In this document: positions 37,803 through 48,336 of the stretch, in pieces | Numbering within the stretch: the stretch's first letter is position 1 | How the letters are laid out: the number at the start of each line of letters is the position of its first letter | Source: Fragilariopsis cylindrus CCMP1102 | Lineage: Eukaryota; Bacillariophyta; Bacillariophyceae; Bacillariales; Bacillariaceae | Direction of reading: 5' to 3' | Assembly (NCBI GenBank): GCA_900095095.1 | Contig: FMBT01000303.1 | Location: forward strand, 248,001 to 312,000 | Length of the DNA: 64,000 nucleotides | Notes under the pieces: generated by a model | What the model was told of the DNA's origin: nothing | Seen by the model: only the letters and a program-made list of their open reading frames with translations | Databases searched by the model: none | Translations under genes and position numbers: made by a program

Positions 37803-37881
37803 TCTGCAATCGAACGCTCTACCACTGAGCTATAGATGCGTTTCACAGCATCCAGACGGGATTGAACCATCGACCATTCGA
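37803..37881 (-). tRNA. tRNA-Cys (GCA), circularly permuted gene
   Basis: Read on the minus strand, the 3' half (37881-37847) comes first, then a 7-base spacer GTGAAAC, then the 5' half (37839-37803). Joined in tRNA order, the parts form every arm. Acceptor GCATCTA pairs with TGGATGC (one G-U). The D arm is GCTC/GAGC with loop AGTGGTA. Anticodon stem TTCGA pairs with TCGAA around loop TTGCAGA, anticodon GCA. The T arm is GATGG/CCGTC with loop TTCAATC. The variable loop is five bases, and position 73 is U, the universal tRNA-Cys discriminator. The 7-base spacer makes the acceptor stem a hairpin in the precursor. Outside, the leader TTGTT complement (37889-37893) pairs with trailer TTGTT, and the leader GCA with loop TGC, giving a relaxed bulge-helix-bulge. 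No CCA is encoded. Confidence 0.9.
37822..37868 (-). promoter_or_regulatory. Internal A and B boxes of tRNA-Cys in reversed order
   Basis: A box TAGCTCAGTGG lies at 37832-37822 and B box GGTTCAATCC at 37868-37859 on the minus strand. Because the gene is permuted, B precedes A in the direction of transcription, opposite to normal tRNA genes. Confidence 0.8.
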
Positions 37882-38053
37882 AATATGCTTGTTGTTCAGT
37901 TGGAGAAACGCGGAAAGTTAGAGGTTATAAACTCAATATAATGATTCTGCGAGATCAATTACACGCCTAAATTCTACTCGTTGTTTTCCATAGGATTTTC
38001 TTTGTTCGTGCCAGCATTTCTAACTCGCCGATGATTACGCCGAATATCTTTGA

Positions 38054-38080
38054 AACATGGAACATCCGATGTTCCATGTT
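38054..38080. other. 12-bp perfect hairpin upstream of NMD3
   Basis: AACATGGAACAT and its exact complement flank a 3-base CCG loop. It lies about 120 bases before the NMD3 start codon, in the leader. Confidence 0.85.
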
Positions 38081-38198
38081 AAATTTGAAACCTTGCCATC
38101 AGTTTCATAATCTACAAGAACCATCAACCAACCTCTACTCGACTCTAATCAACCAACAACAAGCAACCAAGCAAGAAGAAGAAGAAGGACACAATAAA

Positions 38199-40160
38199 AT
38201 GACCACAATCAGCAACGTTGTCAATAGGATTCCATGTTGTCTCTGCGGGACAATGATTCTTCCCAACGCAGCGAATCAATGCCCTGCGTGTCTAGCTGCA
38301 AATTTTGATCTGAAGGCAATGGTCCAAGGAAATACCGAAGGTGATCCAATTATTGTACATCAATGCCGACAATGTCGTCGATATGCTCGAAGCATCCAGG
38401 GATCGCATATACATTATGAATACTGTGAACCAGAATCTCCACAGTTATTAAGTATCTGTCTGAAACACATTCCGATTCTCACGAAGAAGGGACATTCCTC
38501 AGTCACACATAACAAAGTACAGATTATGGATTCCTCATGGATCTGGACCGAGCCAAATAGTATGAGACTAAAGTTACGTGTTACCGTCCGAGCGGACGTG
38601 GAAGATGTCACACTGCAACAACGTGTTCCTGTATTATTTAAAATTAATTGGAAGATGTGTAACAAGTGTGATCGTGAATATACCAATCGGACCTGGCATG
38701 CGGTAGTTCAATTACGTCAAAAACGTGAAACTGGTGCACCGAAAAAGGGACTGGCTGCCATAGAAATGGCATTATCTTCACGTGCCAATCGTGATTTACG
38801 GAATACAGTATTAAAAATTGATTCATCTCGCCATGGACTTGATTTTTATTTCCTCTCATTATCGAAGGCACAACATTTTGCACAATTTCTTTCACGACTT
38901 GCTCCCATCAAAATCAAAACAAGTTCGAAATTAATTTCAGCCGATGTGAAATGCAATACTGCCAATATGCAATATACATTAACTTGTGACGTCGTTCCAC
39001 TTTGTAGAGATGATTTGGTATTAGTTCATAAGGAATCCCGGAGTCTGTTAGGTGGACGATTAGCTTTAGTGACCAAGGTTGCAAGCGTCGTTCATTTAAC
39101 AGATGCGTCTCCAAAACGTTCTGCAACGAATAAAATCGATCACGTAGAAATTACAGCTGAAGCATATCATAAGAATGGTGGTGGTGGTGGATCTGCCAAA
39201 GATAACGGTTGTTATACAATATTACAAACCTCTGAACGGTTAGTTCGATTCGTTGTATTAGATGTTGAATTGTGTGCTGGAGATGACAATAACAAGAACA
39301 AAAATGGTGATGGCGACGACAACAACTTACATGAGGGACCATCAAGTCGCGTAAGTAAGTACGCTCTAGCTGATGTTCAAGTCGCTCGTGAAAGCGACCT
39401 AGGTGCGAATGACGAGGTCTTGAATTGCATCACACATCTCGGTCATCTGATTAAGCCGGGTGATATTGTTTTGGGATACGATCTAGTATCGAGTTCAGGT
39501 AGCTTAAATACAACCGTCCATAAGGCATCGTCAACAAAGAAGGGTTCATCATTCATGGGAGCGTCTAGTGTAGTAGGATTGGAAGAAGTACTAAATTCGA
39601 ATGTTATTTTACAGGATGTTGTTTTGGTGAAAAAGATTTCTGGGAAAGAACAACGACAAAAAGAATTAGCAGAAGATGCAGCGACGAGAAATGACGCAGA
39701 TCATCATCCGAAAAACGACGACGACGACGACGGCAATGGCGGTGATGGTTCAGAAAACAGAACCGGTAGTGCTGGAAAATTTGCATCGAAAAAGAAATTA
39801 CGACGACAACGAAAAAGAGATAAGAAACTAAGAGAATTAGCAGAATCTGCAGAACGGATGGGTTTCATGGATGATCTCGCAGCAGCACAAGCTCCATATT
39901 ATGACGACGGCGATGAGGAAGAAGTAGTAGCAGAACATATCAACGAGGACGACAAAAATGCATCATTTTCTAAACGGATACAAAATGACCCTGAATTAGA
40001 AGAAGAATTACGTGCCGTGGAACGGGAGTTAGCTGCAGCATATCCCGATAATGACGATGACGATGACGACGATGACGACGACGACGACGAAAAAGACGGA
40101 GGCGAAGAAGTAGAAGGCAACGAGCAAGGATTGGATGAATCTAGCATGAAAGAACAATAG
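38199..40160 (+). CDS. NMD3: 60S ribosomal export adaptor NMD3
   Basis: The frame is open from 38031, but ATG 38199 is chosen because MTTISNVVNRIPCCLCG begins the conserved part. Cys pairs IPCCLCGTMI, NQCPACL, HQCRQCRRYARS and the downstream MCNKCDREYTNRTWHAVVQLRQKR define the NMD3 zinc region. SSRHGLDFYFLSLSKAQHFAQFLSRL and the IKTSSKLISADVKCN block follow. NMD3 binds the pre-60S subunit and links it to the CRM1 exporter. The C-terminal 130 residues are Lys- and Asp/Glu-rich; an LRELAESAERMGFMDDLAAA segment is a possible Leu-rich export signal. The ORF is intact across about 650 residues, apart from low-complexity Asp runs at 40050-40090 encoded by GAC repeats. Size is slightly larger than the yeast protein. 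Confidence 0.95.
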   Translation: MTTISNVVNRIPCCLCGTMILPNAANQCPACLAANFDLKAMVQGNTEGDPIIVHQCRQCRRYARSIQGSHIHYEYCEPESPQLLSICLKHIPILTKKGHSSVTHNKVQIMDSSWIWTEPNSMRLKLRVTVRADVEDVTLQQRVPVLFKINWKMCNKCDREYTNRTWHAVVQLRQKRETGAPKKGLAAIEMALSSRANRDLRNTVLKIDSSRHGLDFYFLSLSKAQHFAQFLSRLAPIKIKTSSKLISADVKCNTANMQYTLTCDVVPLCRDDLVLVHKESRSLLGGRLALVTKVASVVHLTDASPKRSATNKIDHVEITAEAYHKNGGGGGSAKDNGCYTILQTSERLVRFVVLDVELCAGDDNNKNKNGDGDDNNLHEGPSSRVSKYALADVQVARESDLGANDEVLNCITHLGHLIKPGDIVLGYDLVSSSGSLNTTVHKASSTKKGSSFMGASSVVGLEEVLNSNVILQDVVLVKKISGKEQRQKELAEDAATRNDADHHPKNDDDDDGNGGDGSENRTGSAGKFASKKKLRRQRKRDKKLRELAESAERMGFMDDLAAAQAPYYDDGDEEEVVAEHINEDDKNASFSKRIQNDPELEEELRAVERELAAAYPDNDDDDDDDDDDDDEKDGGEEVEGNEQGLDESSMKEQ

Positions 40161-40456
40161 GACGATGATGCGGAAAAAGGACCTATCGGTGTATCGGGTA
40201 ATAATCAACTACGAATAGGAAATAAGATACCATAACCGAAGTATTAATTAGTACAAATACTTGGTAGTTAATAAAGCTAAAAAAGAGGAATCCTTACTAA
40301 ATTTTTACGATTTGTTTTGTTTTCCTATATTATGTGGATAGTTTATTATCTTCCTAACAGTAAATATTGTTTGTGTACTGAATGCATTACTTTTTCTTCC
40401 TTATGTTAGTAAATATTCTAAAAATCAATATTTAAAACGAAAGATTTGTGTGTTTT
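40161..40456. other. Convergent intergenic region, no gene seen
   Basis: Between NMD3 and the nucleosidase gene; AT-rich, nothing recognised. Confidence 0.45.
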
Positions 40457-41406
40457 TTAAAGCTCTCCATTCGCCCTCTTTTCATCGCACAGGTAATCCA
40501 TGACTTTTGGTAATGCACTTTGTAAACTCTTTGCTGCACTTGCTAAGTTTTCAAAGAATTCATCCTGTGTTGGTTGACCACCATCCACGATGTCAGTAAT
40601 GACTTTCACTCCCATGTATGGTAAATTTTGCATTTTGGCTATATATGCGATCGCTGCTGCCTCCATATCTTTCACACTTGCATTGTGGTCTTTCATAATT
40701 TTATCACACGTATCAGTTTTATCTAAAGAATTAGACGTCGATGCAATACCGGTCTTAAAACCTAATTCTTTTGCCATATCGGTCGGATCGATATCCGATG
40801 TAAGTTTACCATGTCCATACTCCGTAAATCCAGGAATAGCAATACGACGATCATGATTGGCAACACCGGATGTTAAATAAACATCACCAATAGCACCACC
40901 CATTCGATTGAATCCACCGCATGTTCCAGCATTTAAAATCAAATCCACAAGATCATTACCATCATTCATAGTTTTAATTTTTTCACGCCAGATAGGTTGC
41001 CAAACTAGCAGGAACAGTTCCGACGTTGTCCACACCCGTTTCATAGACAGCATCTTTTCCCATGGTAATGACGGTAACTTTCGTCTTACCATGTGCGCCT
41101 GAAAATGCTAAAAACGGTGTATTGGACGGGAAAAAATCTTCCACGGTTTCAATTCAAGATGTTCCACAAATGGTGTAGCCTCAGCCTCCATCACGATCGG
41201 AACTAATACGCTGTAGTAGTTTTTATAAAAGTAGGAAGAACGGAAGAACGATTGAGGAGAGGTGGTGATCGTGAGAAAAATTTACTACGCCGTGTGATGA
41301 GTTTATTTGCTGCTGATGTTAACGTCAACTTCATCATCATCATCGTCATCGATACAGTTGTCTTTCTCTCTCTCTCTCTTCCTTTTTTGTTTTGCTTTTT
41401 CTTCAC
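40457..41406 (-). CDS. 5'-methylthioadenosine/SAH nucleosidase, possibly decayed
   Basis: The C-terminal 170 residues are an intact nucleosidase: LILNAGTCGGFNRMGGAIGDVYL, KDMEAAAIAYIAKMQNLPYMGVKVITDIVDGG. This is the MTA/SAH nucleosidase fold with the catalytic Asp near DIVDGG and the ligand Glu in MEAAA. The N-terminal part is spread over other frames. VLVPIVMEAEATPFVEHL is followed, after one missing A in the AAA at 41147-41149, by TVEDFFPSNTPFLAFSGAHGKTKVTVITMGKD...NVGTVPASLATYLA. A second change near 40985-41020 needs one base fewer or two more to reach the C-terminal frame. A third possible break near 41207 lies before VLVPIV. The enzyme recycles adenine and methylthioribose. Two to three breaks in 700 bases make a pseudogene possible. 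Confidence 0.75.
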
Positions 41407-42054
41407 AAGATTTGTTTTTAAAAACAGTCGATTTTTTTTCTTCTTACTGTTTGATAGTCATTTTTTCCAGGGAGAGTGATGATAAAACGGAAAGGGGTTG
41501 TAGTAAAAAATGAAGAGCGATTAGGATCAATGATTTCATTATTGATCTTGAGATGTGATTTCAATTGTCTCTTTCGTTGTCGTCGAACCTTGATTTCAAA
41601 AAATATATGACCGACTGCATGCGACAGCATTAACGATTTTCATTTTCAGATGACGGTCGAAAATAAAAAATAAAAATTTCCCAACGGATACAAGAAATCG
41701 CGCAAAATCCTCGGACCTTTTTGATCACTTTCGCGCGGATCCATCCATCACATTCAGTCGTGCATAAATCTGTGACGACGGGAAAATGCAATCACGATTT
41801 CCATTCGGAATTGAATCACAGCCATCATTCTTTCCGATCTTGCAAATTCCCATTCTTTTTCATTTCTTACCGCTTCTATTGCTTTCCAAGGAACTTCTAA
41901 TTGCATACCAGCCAAAAGATCCAGATCCACGCAAAAAAGGCTATTGGCTATTAGCTATTGGTCATTGACGACGACATAAGCTACGAAGTGCAACAAACAT
42001 AGCAAGCTAGTAGAATTGATTCAGTATTGTATAGCTAAATATAATTATTAAAAG
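41407..42054. other. Divergent promoter region, no gene seen
   Basis: Between the nucleosidase (minus) and the aspartokinase (plus). A short hydrophobic ORF (41786-41968) has no supporting context. Several pyrimidine tracts occur near 41370-41400. Confidence 0.45.
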
Positions 42055-45033
42055 ATGGACACTTGGACAGGATTCGACGTAAATCATGGCAAGTTCATAA
42101 ATTTGGAGGAACATCTGTCGCTAACGCTGATTGTTATCGAAGTGCCGCTTGTATTGTGAAGATCAATTGGGTATTAAGAATATCGATGAGGATGCTGATG
42201 CTGATGCCGATGATGGCGCTAGCGCTGATGCCGATGCCGATGCGGACGGGAACGAAGAACTTATCTTGCCGTCGTTGTATCAGCGATGGGAGGGAAACCA
42301 AAAACTACGGATCTTTTATTGGAATCAGTACAGGCTGCGGCTCAACGTGATCAAGAGGAAGTAGATCGACTTTTACAATTCATTCTAAATAAACACGCTG
42401 CGTGTTTGAAAGCTTTATTCGGTGACGATCCTAACATCAACAACAACAACAAGAATAATGATTACGAAGAATTATTTGATATTGTACGTAATGATCTCAA
42501 TGATATTAAGGATATACTAAAAACTGTTGCATTGATGAAGTGGAAAGCTGAAAGAATTTCTGAATTGGTGAGTGGATATGGTGAGCTTTGGAGTGCACGA
42601 ATATTGTCACGTCTTCTACACAATCGTTCGGTCATTCGACAACAACAACGAAAACAATATTCTACAACAAGTACTATCTTTCATGAATTTGTTTTCATCG
42701 ATGCACGGCGTGTTATCATTATCGATGAAGATGTCATTAAAGATGGCGCAGTTTGCTGGAGTACGAGCCAATCCAAACTAAAGGAAGTATACGACATAGA
42801 AGTCGCAAAACTTAGTACCACATCAGCAGACGTAACAGACAAAACTCGATTGCATTTTGTCATCACCGGTTATGTTGCTTCAAATACCGAGGGTGTTGCT
42901 ACAACACTTCAACGTGACGGATCGGATTATTCAGCTGCAATTATGGGTCGTTTATTGCAATCAACTAATATAACGATATGGACTGACGTCGATGGAGTCT
43001 TAAGTGCTGATCCACGTCGTGTACCAGGTGCACACGCGGTGTCGGAGGTTTCATACAACGAGGCAATGGAACTTGCGTACTTTGGTGCGAAAGTTATCCA
43101 TCCAAAAACAATGCAACCGGCAATTTCATCCTCTCCACAAATCCCAATTTTTATTCGGAATACCTTTAATGCAAAATTTCGTGGTACACGTATTTATACC
43201 TCCTCCTCTACCAATGCATCAGCCGATTCATGTGTATGTGGATTTGCAAGTATTGATCATATGGGATTAATCAACGTAGAAGGATCGGGTCTGATTGGTG
43301 TTCAGGGTGTTGCAAAACGATTATTCGGTACGCTTGAATCACTCGGTATCAACGTCGTTTTGATTTCACAAGCTTCATCGGAACATAGTATTACATTTGC
43401 AACACCCGAAGAAGACGTCCAAAGAGCGAAGAAGGCAATTGAAGAAGAATTTGAAAAGGAACTTGAAAAAAATCGTATATCAAGCATCGATGTCAACTAT
43501 CCATGCAGTATTATTGCCGCCATCGGTGATGGGATGCACCAAGTATCAGGTGTTTCTGGACGATTCTTTTCTGCTTTGGGTGACGCTCAAATCAATATCT
43601 TTGCTATCGCGCAGGGATGTAGTGAACGGAATATTTCCGCCGTTATAGCCACATCACAGTCGACTCGTGCATTACGAGCACTTCACGCTGCCTTCCGATT
43701 GTCAAATACAACGGTCCGAGTGGGTATTGTTGGAATGAAGAATCAATTGGGAGAATCTTTGTTACGATTATTGGAAGTTCAACGTCGTAGATTATGGGTT
43801 TCATATGAAATTGATTTACAAGTTTGTGCGGTAGCAATGGACAGTTCCGATACCAATATTATTCAATTAAAGAACCATCATGGTGACGATTCTATTAGTT
43901 TGAGTGCAATTCGAGAATTTATAAATCCATCACTGACGGACGAACAATCGCGAATATCCTTCGATGAACATGCTACAGGTGGTGATGGTGTGGATGTTGT
44001 CAGCTCTTCGCATGGAGATTTAGACCAGATGATGGACATGTTAGTTCGTGACGATTGTGCCCATCATGTCCTCTTTGATTGTACCAATGACGTTGAGGCA
44101 AGCAGATTCCATCCCAAATGGCTCTTACAAGGCGTTCATGTAGTTACGGCAAACAATACTGGGATTTCCGGTAGTAAAGAAATCCGAGATGATATTCATG
44201 TAGCCGAAACAGCTCGCGGGAAACTTTCTGCACAATATCTTCGAGAAGTTACCGTTTGTGGTGGCCTACCAATCATTAGCACAATTCGAACATTACTCAA
44301 TTCGGGTGATAAAATTCGGCGTGTTGATGGAGTGATATCAGTTGCTATGTCCTATATCATGTTCCGTGTCTCTCCTCCTCCCAACATCGTTCGAAACGGT
44401 CGATTTGACGAAGAATGTTCCAAAGGTGCATTTTCCGGAGATATTGCTGGTGCAACTATGGGCGACGAATGTTCCTTTTCTCAAGCTGTCAAGGAGGCAA
44501 TATCTATGGGTTTGATGGAGAAAGATTTGTCGTTAGATCTGGGAAATGATTATGCTTCTTGTGTGTTGATGGTTTTGGCCAAGGAACTCGGATTAGATCG
44601 CGATGTGTCTTACAAAGAAATCCAAGAACGAAGTGAAAAGATTGTCGATTTACCTGAGGGACCAATTGTAGACTATCAAATCTTTGAGGGTGTCACGGAC
44701 GATATTATACGAACCCGTGTCGAAGAGGCTGCGAAACGTGGCTGTGTCCTACGGCATGTTGGAAGTATCGATGTTGCCATGCAATCAGTCGAGATCAAAA
44801 TTATGGAAGTACCGATCACACATGTCTTTGCAATCACGCCACCGAGTTGCGAATGTGTCCGTTTCTTCACCCACAGATATCAACCGTACCCATTGGTAAT
44901 TCAGGGACCATCAGCTGGCATGGATTGCACCTCAAGCGCTTTATTGGCAGAATTACTGAGCATGATGCGTAGCAAGGTGGGTACGAGAACTGGGATACTC
45001 GCCAGATCTAACTCTAGTGCTTACCTGTCGTAA
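42055..45033 (+). CDS. Bifunctional aspartokinase / homoserine dehydrogenase
   Basis: ATG 42055 opens the gene. Conserved KFGGTSVANAD near residue 16 is reached by restoring one A in AAA at 42081-42083. A second one-base loss near 42155-42160 leads into an Asp/Ala-rich insert (IDEDADADADDGASADADADADGN). A third near 42255-42268 leads into SAMGGKPKTTDLLL, after which the ORF is intact to 45033. The kinase half has WTDVDGVLSADPRRVPGA and AYFGAKVIHPKT; two ACT domains follow (SSEHSITFA and QGCSERNISAV). The dehydrogenase half has VGIVGMKNQLGESLL, VHVVTANNTGIS, YLREVTVCGGLPIISTIRTLL and DLSLDLGNDYASCVLMVLAKELGLDRDVS. The fused enzyme catalyses the first and third steps from aspartate to threonine/methionine. 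Plastid targeting is not obvious at this start. Confidence 0.88.
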
Positions 45034-45219
45034 TCGAAATATTGAAATATTCTACTTTTCCTTCCACGTGGGAAGAATCTATTCTAAATAAAATAAACTT
45101 CTTGAACATATTCAGTACGCAAATTAAAAGTGTGGACAAAAAATTGCAGAAATATAGATTCAACGACAATGATTACTACTAAATAAAGCTAATAATACTA
45201 ACGTTACAGACTAAAATTT

Positions 45220-46914
45220 TCAACTGGGTGGTTCAAACAATCCTTCCATTGCTTTCTTCGCCGACATAGCCGGTGTTGTAACATCTCCTGCGTCTGCCAA
45301 TGTTAAATGTACCTGACCAGTTGTAATTGCATTTCTTTCTGCGTTGGATAGTATATCTTCCTTTCCACCTATTCTTCCTCCTCCTTTGGGAACAGCCTTC
45401 GGGGGTGCTGCTATGGTTACATCAAAGAGCGGTTTCACGCATGGATTAGAATCACCACCCTCTCCTGTTGTTTCTACAAATCGATACTTATGTATCAACA
45501 TCCGATGACCTGCATAAGTCGCAGTGGCCTCACGACACAAACGGTGGATGGGTTCAAGTTCGATCTCTCCCGTACTAAAACAATCAATTGGCAATCTACA
45601 AAGCGTGGTATGAATAAAACCATCACCCGAACCTAATCCAGGTGTCTTCATTTCAATTGAATGTCGTCGTTTTGCTTTCCTTTTGGCGGAAGCGGCGGTG
45701 GCGGAAGTGGAATATCATCATCATTTTTTCGTTAATCATTTCCGTAAGATCCAGGAGATCCTGAGCTGTTTCTTTTCGATGATGATGCGTCAATGGTTTG
45801 AAATTGTATTCGTTCTCTTCATTTGTGAAACAATCGACAATTTCATGTCGTAACCGTACCATCGGATCTATGGATGTAGCATGTCGATCGATGATGGTAT
45901 ATCCTCCTCAGTCGTTCGTTCTCCCACAGTTCTCCATAAAGCGACCAGAACTTTACCACCCAATAATACGATCCGTTCTAATTCGATGAAAAAAGGATGA
46001 TGAAAATCTATGACAAGGGTTTGTCGTAGACGGTTAGCAAGGTCCTGACTTAATTGCGCATCTCCCTCCCTCATCGTATGCCTATTTTAGAAGACGTCGA
46101 AAGACGAGTCGAGTGGAAAGAAAGAGAGAGAAAAGTGAACAATAATAGGCAACCAGGTTCATGCAGGAATGCATTGCATCTTCCGATTTGACATGAAGAA
46201 AATCAACTGTACTACCCTTGCTTAATATTATTTAATACAGGCAATAAATATACAAGATAAGGAAGAAAACAAACGTACGTACCACCACCAAGGACACGCA
46301 ACAGATATATGCATATCCTGTTTCGGAATGATATTGATTTCTGGTATCCAACAATTCTTGGTGTATATATCCCAAGAGTAATCAAGTGGTTGAAGAATTT
46401 TTTGTCTTGCTTCTGACAATATCTGCTGTGTAGAATTGTCTAACATAACTATAACAGTTCGTAATGATTTCTTTCCCTTACGATAATAGGATAACAAATG
46501 ATCCATTTCTTTCTGTCGTTTTTTCAATAATTTTGGATATTTTGGTATACCAAGTACCAGTGATTGTTGGGTCGCCTCACGAGATTTTTCATAATACGTT
46601 GTAGTACGTCTCCTATTTGCCTCAAGGATCGTCGTTTGGCATGATAATTCGAGTGACTTAAAATGTTCAATAATCGATGGCAATGATTGGCCTTCGGTTT
46701 CTCCATCGAAATCGTTCTTACTATCGATTTCTTCTCTCCGTTCTATCTCTTCAAGCCAACGAGAACGATTATATCTTTCTTGTTGACGGATCGCCCAATA
46801 TCCGATACAGACCGTCCCAACGGAAATTCCCGATGATATTAGTACCGGAATTAACCATGATATGGTATTATTGTTGTAATTATTGATGCTTTGCTTATCC
46901 GCAGATCCAGCCAT
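45220..46914 (-). CDS. Probable 2H phosphoesterase-like protein
   Basis: Exon 1 (46283-46914) begins with a single TM helix (WLIPVLISSGISVGTVCIGYWAI) and a basic coiled stretch; a 201-base intron (46082-46282, GTACGT...TAG) follows. Exon 2 then needs three one-base insertions (near 45880; in the T run 45724-45729; at 45651-45653) to join four frames. Two HxS/T motifs emerge: MHISVACPWWWH and, near the C-terminus, GDGFIHTTLCRLP. Their spacing and the LERIVLLGGKVLVALW strand between are typical of the 2H phosphoesterase superfamily (LigT/cyclic phosphodiesterases). A proline-rich insert (LPPPPLPPK) and acidic run lie between. The call rests on motif pattern only. All three missing bases can be A on the coding strand. 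It may be membrane-anchored. Confidence 0.6.
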
Positions 46915-47613
46915 CGTGTTGTAATACGTGCTACGGAATGCGCTTTGGCGGTTCTTATAGACGCAATAACCTTAACTGTTGAGCTGAGAGGACGTCTTTC
47001 TACGAAGTACGCAGCGGTTTCGAGACGCTGTTCTTATGATAAACGACGAGGCGAATCTTCATACAAGTAGATGCAATTAGGTTGGCTGAGCGAAGCGGTT
47101 CAAGTGTACAAGTAAATTACTTGTATTTGCATACTAGATAGACGTATGTATGTTGAAAATGAGAATTAGAACATTTGTGATGCCTTCTTACGTGATGTGT
47201 CAGTTTTGTCGGCATAAAACGGATGTTAAACGGACACAAGTCGTAATAATGGATATAGTGCTATTCCGCTGCTATTTCCGTGGATTTTACTATATTTGTT
47301 GTCGTTTTATTTTAATCGTTTTACCCTATGAATTTTAACGCCTATTAAACTGCCGTCGACTCCTTCTTTCAACATTTTATCGCCGTTCCCCCTCCCCTAT
47401 ATCTTTTACTTCCTTACTACTTTAAGACTGACCATCAAGTTACTGCTATCGACGAAGTACTCCTCTACTCTACTATCTACAGTACTCTCATAAAATCTGC
47501 TTCGTGATCTTCTTTGTTATTAGCCTATATCCACACCTCTAACTCAATACTTATATACGTTGTTGTGTAGTGTATGTATGGGTTATATATAATTATAATC
47601 AACTAACATAACG
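46915..47613. other. Spacer before the transposase; possible element end
   Basis: No gene supported. Direct inspection shows no clear terminal inverted repeat shared with the stretch after 56049. The plus-strand leader of the transposase is pyrimidine-rich near 47380-47420. Confidence 0.4.
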
Positions 47614-48305
47614 ATGACGACAGATTTAAATCAAAACAAATCCGAATTCCGGGTATGTGGTGGATGGTGTGAGGGAACGCATACATGCATGATGATTGGA
47701 GGGAGTAAACATCTCACTAGAGAATGTTATGACCCTGTTGATGCATCAAAACCGAAGCACCCGTGTACATTTAACTGTGGAAAGCATCTTCATTCATCAA
47801 TGTGTTCTGCTATTGAAGGAGCAACGGAGAACAAAGAAGAATGGCTGTGTATTACGTGTCGGGATCAAACTCGAGGCAACAACAATAACAACAATAACAA
47901 CAATAAGAAGAAGAAGAAGAAGCCACCGTTAACAGGGGAACAAAAACGAAAAGCTATCCAACAAAAACGAAAAGCTTCCCTGCAACAAAGCGAAGAATTT
48001 GCTGCTGCGTTTCCTGGTACTCGTCGTGGTCCTGTTGTTACACCAGCCTCTACCGATACCCGATCTAGTCATACTACTACGCCGCATGCGCATCGTACTC
48101 AACCAGGCCATTATGAAACAATCTTCCAAACACCCAATCAACTCAATCATCCACATAGATCATGGCTTACTCCCAATTATACAGCCCCATACTACCCACT
48201 CCATAATCAAACCCCAAGTGGCTCTTATAATTTTCCTGCTGTTTTTCCGCCACCACCCTTGGGTTATCAACATCACCAGATGCTTCAACAACACCAACAA
48301 ATAGT

Positions 48306-48336
<31 letters not shown>

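Noticed and set aside
41786-41968. A 60-codon hydrophobic ORF
   Set aside because: In a divergent promoter with no conserved content; likely chance.
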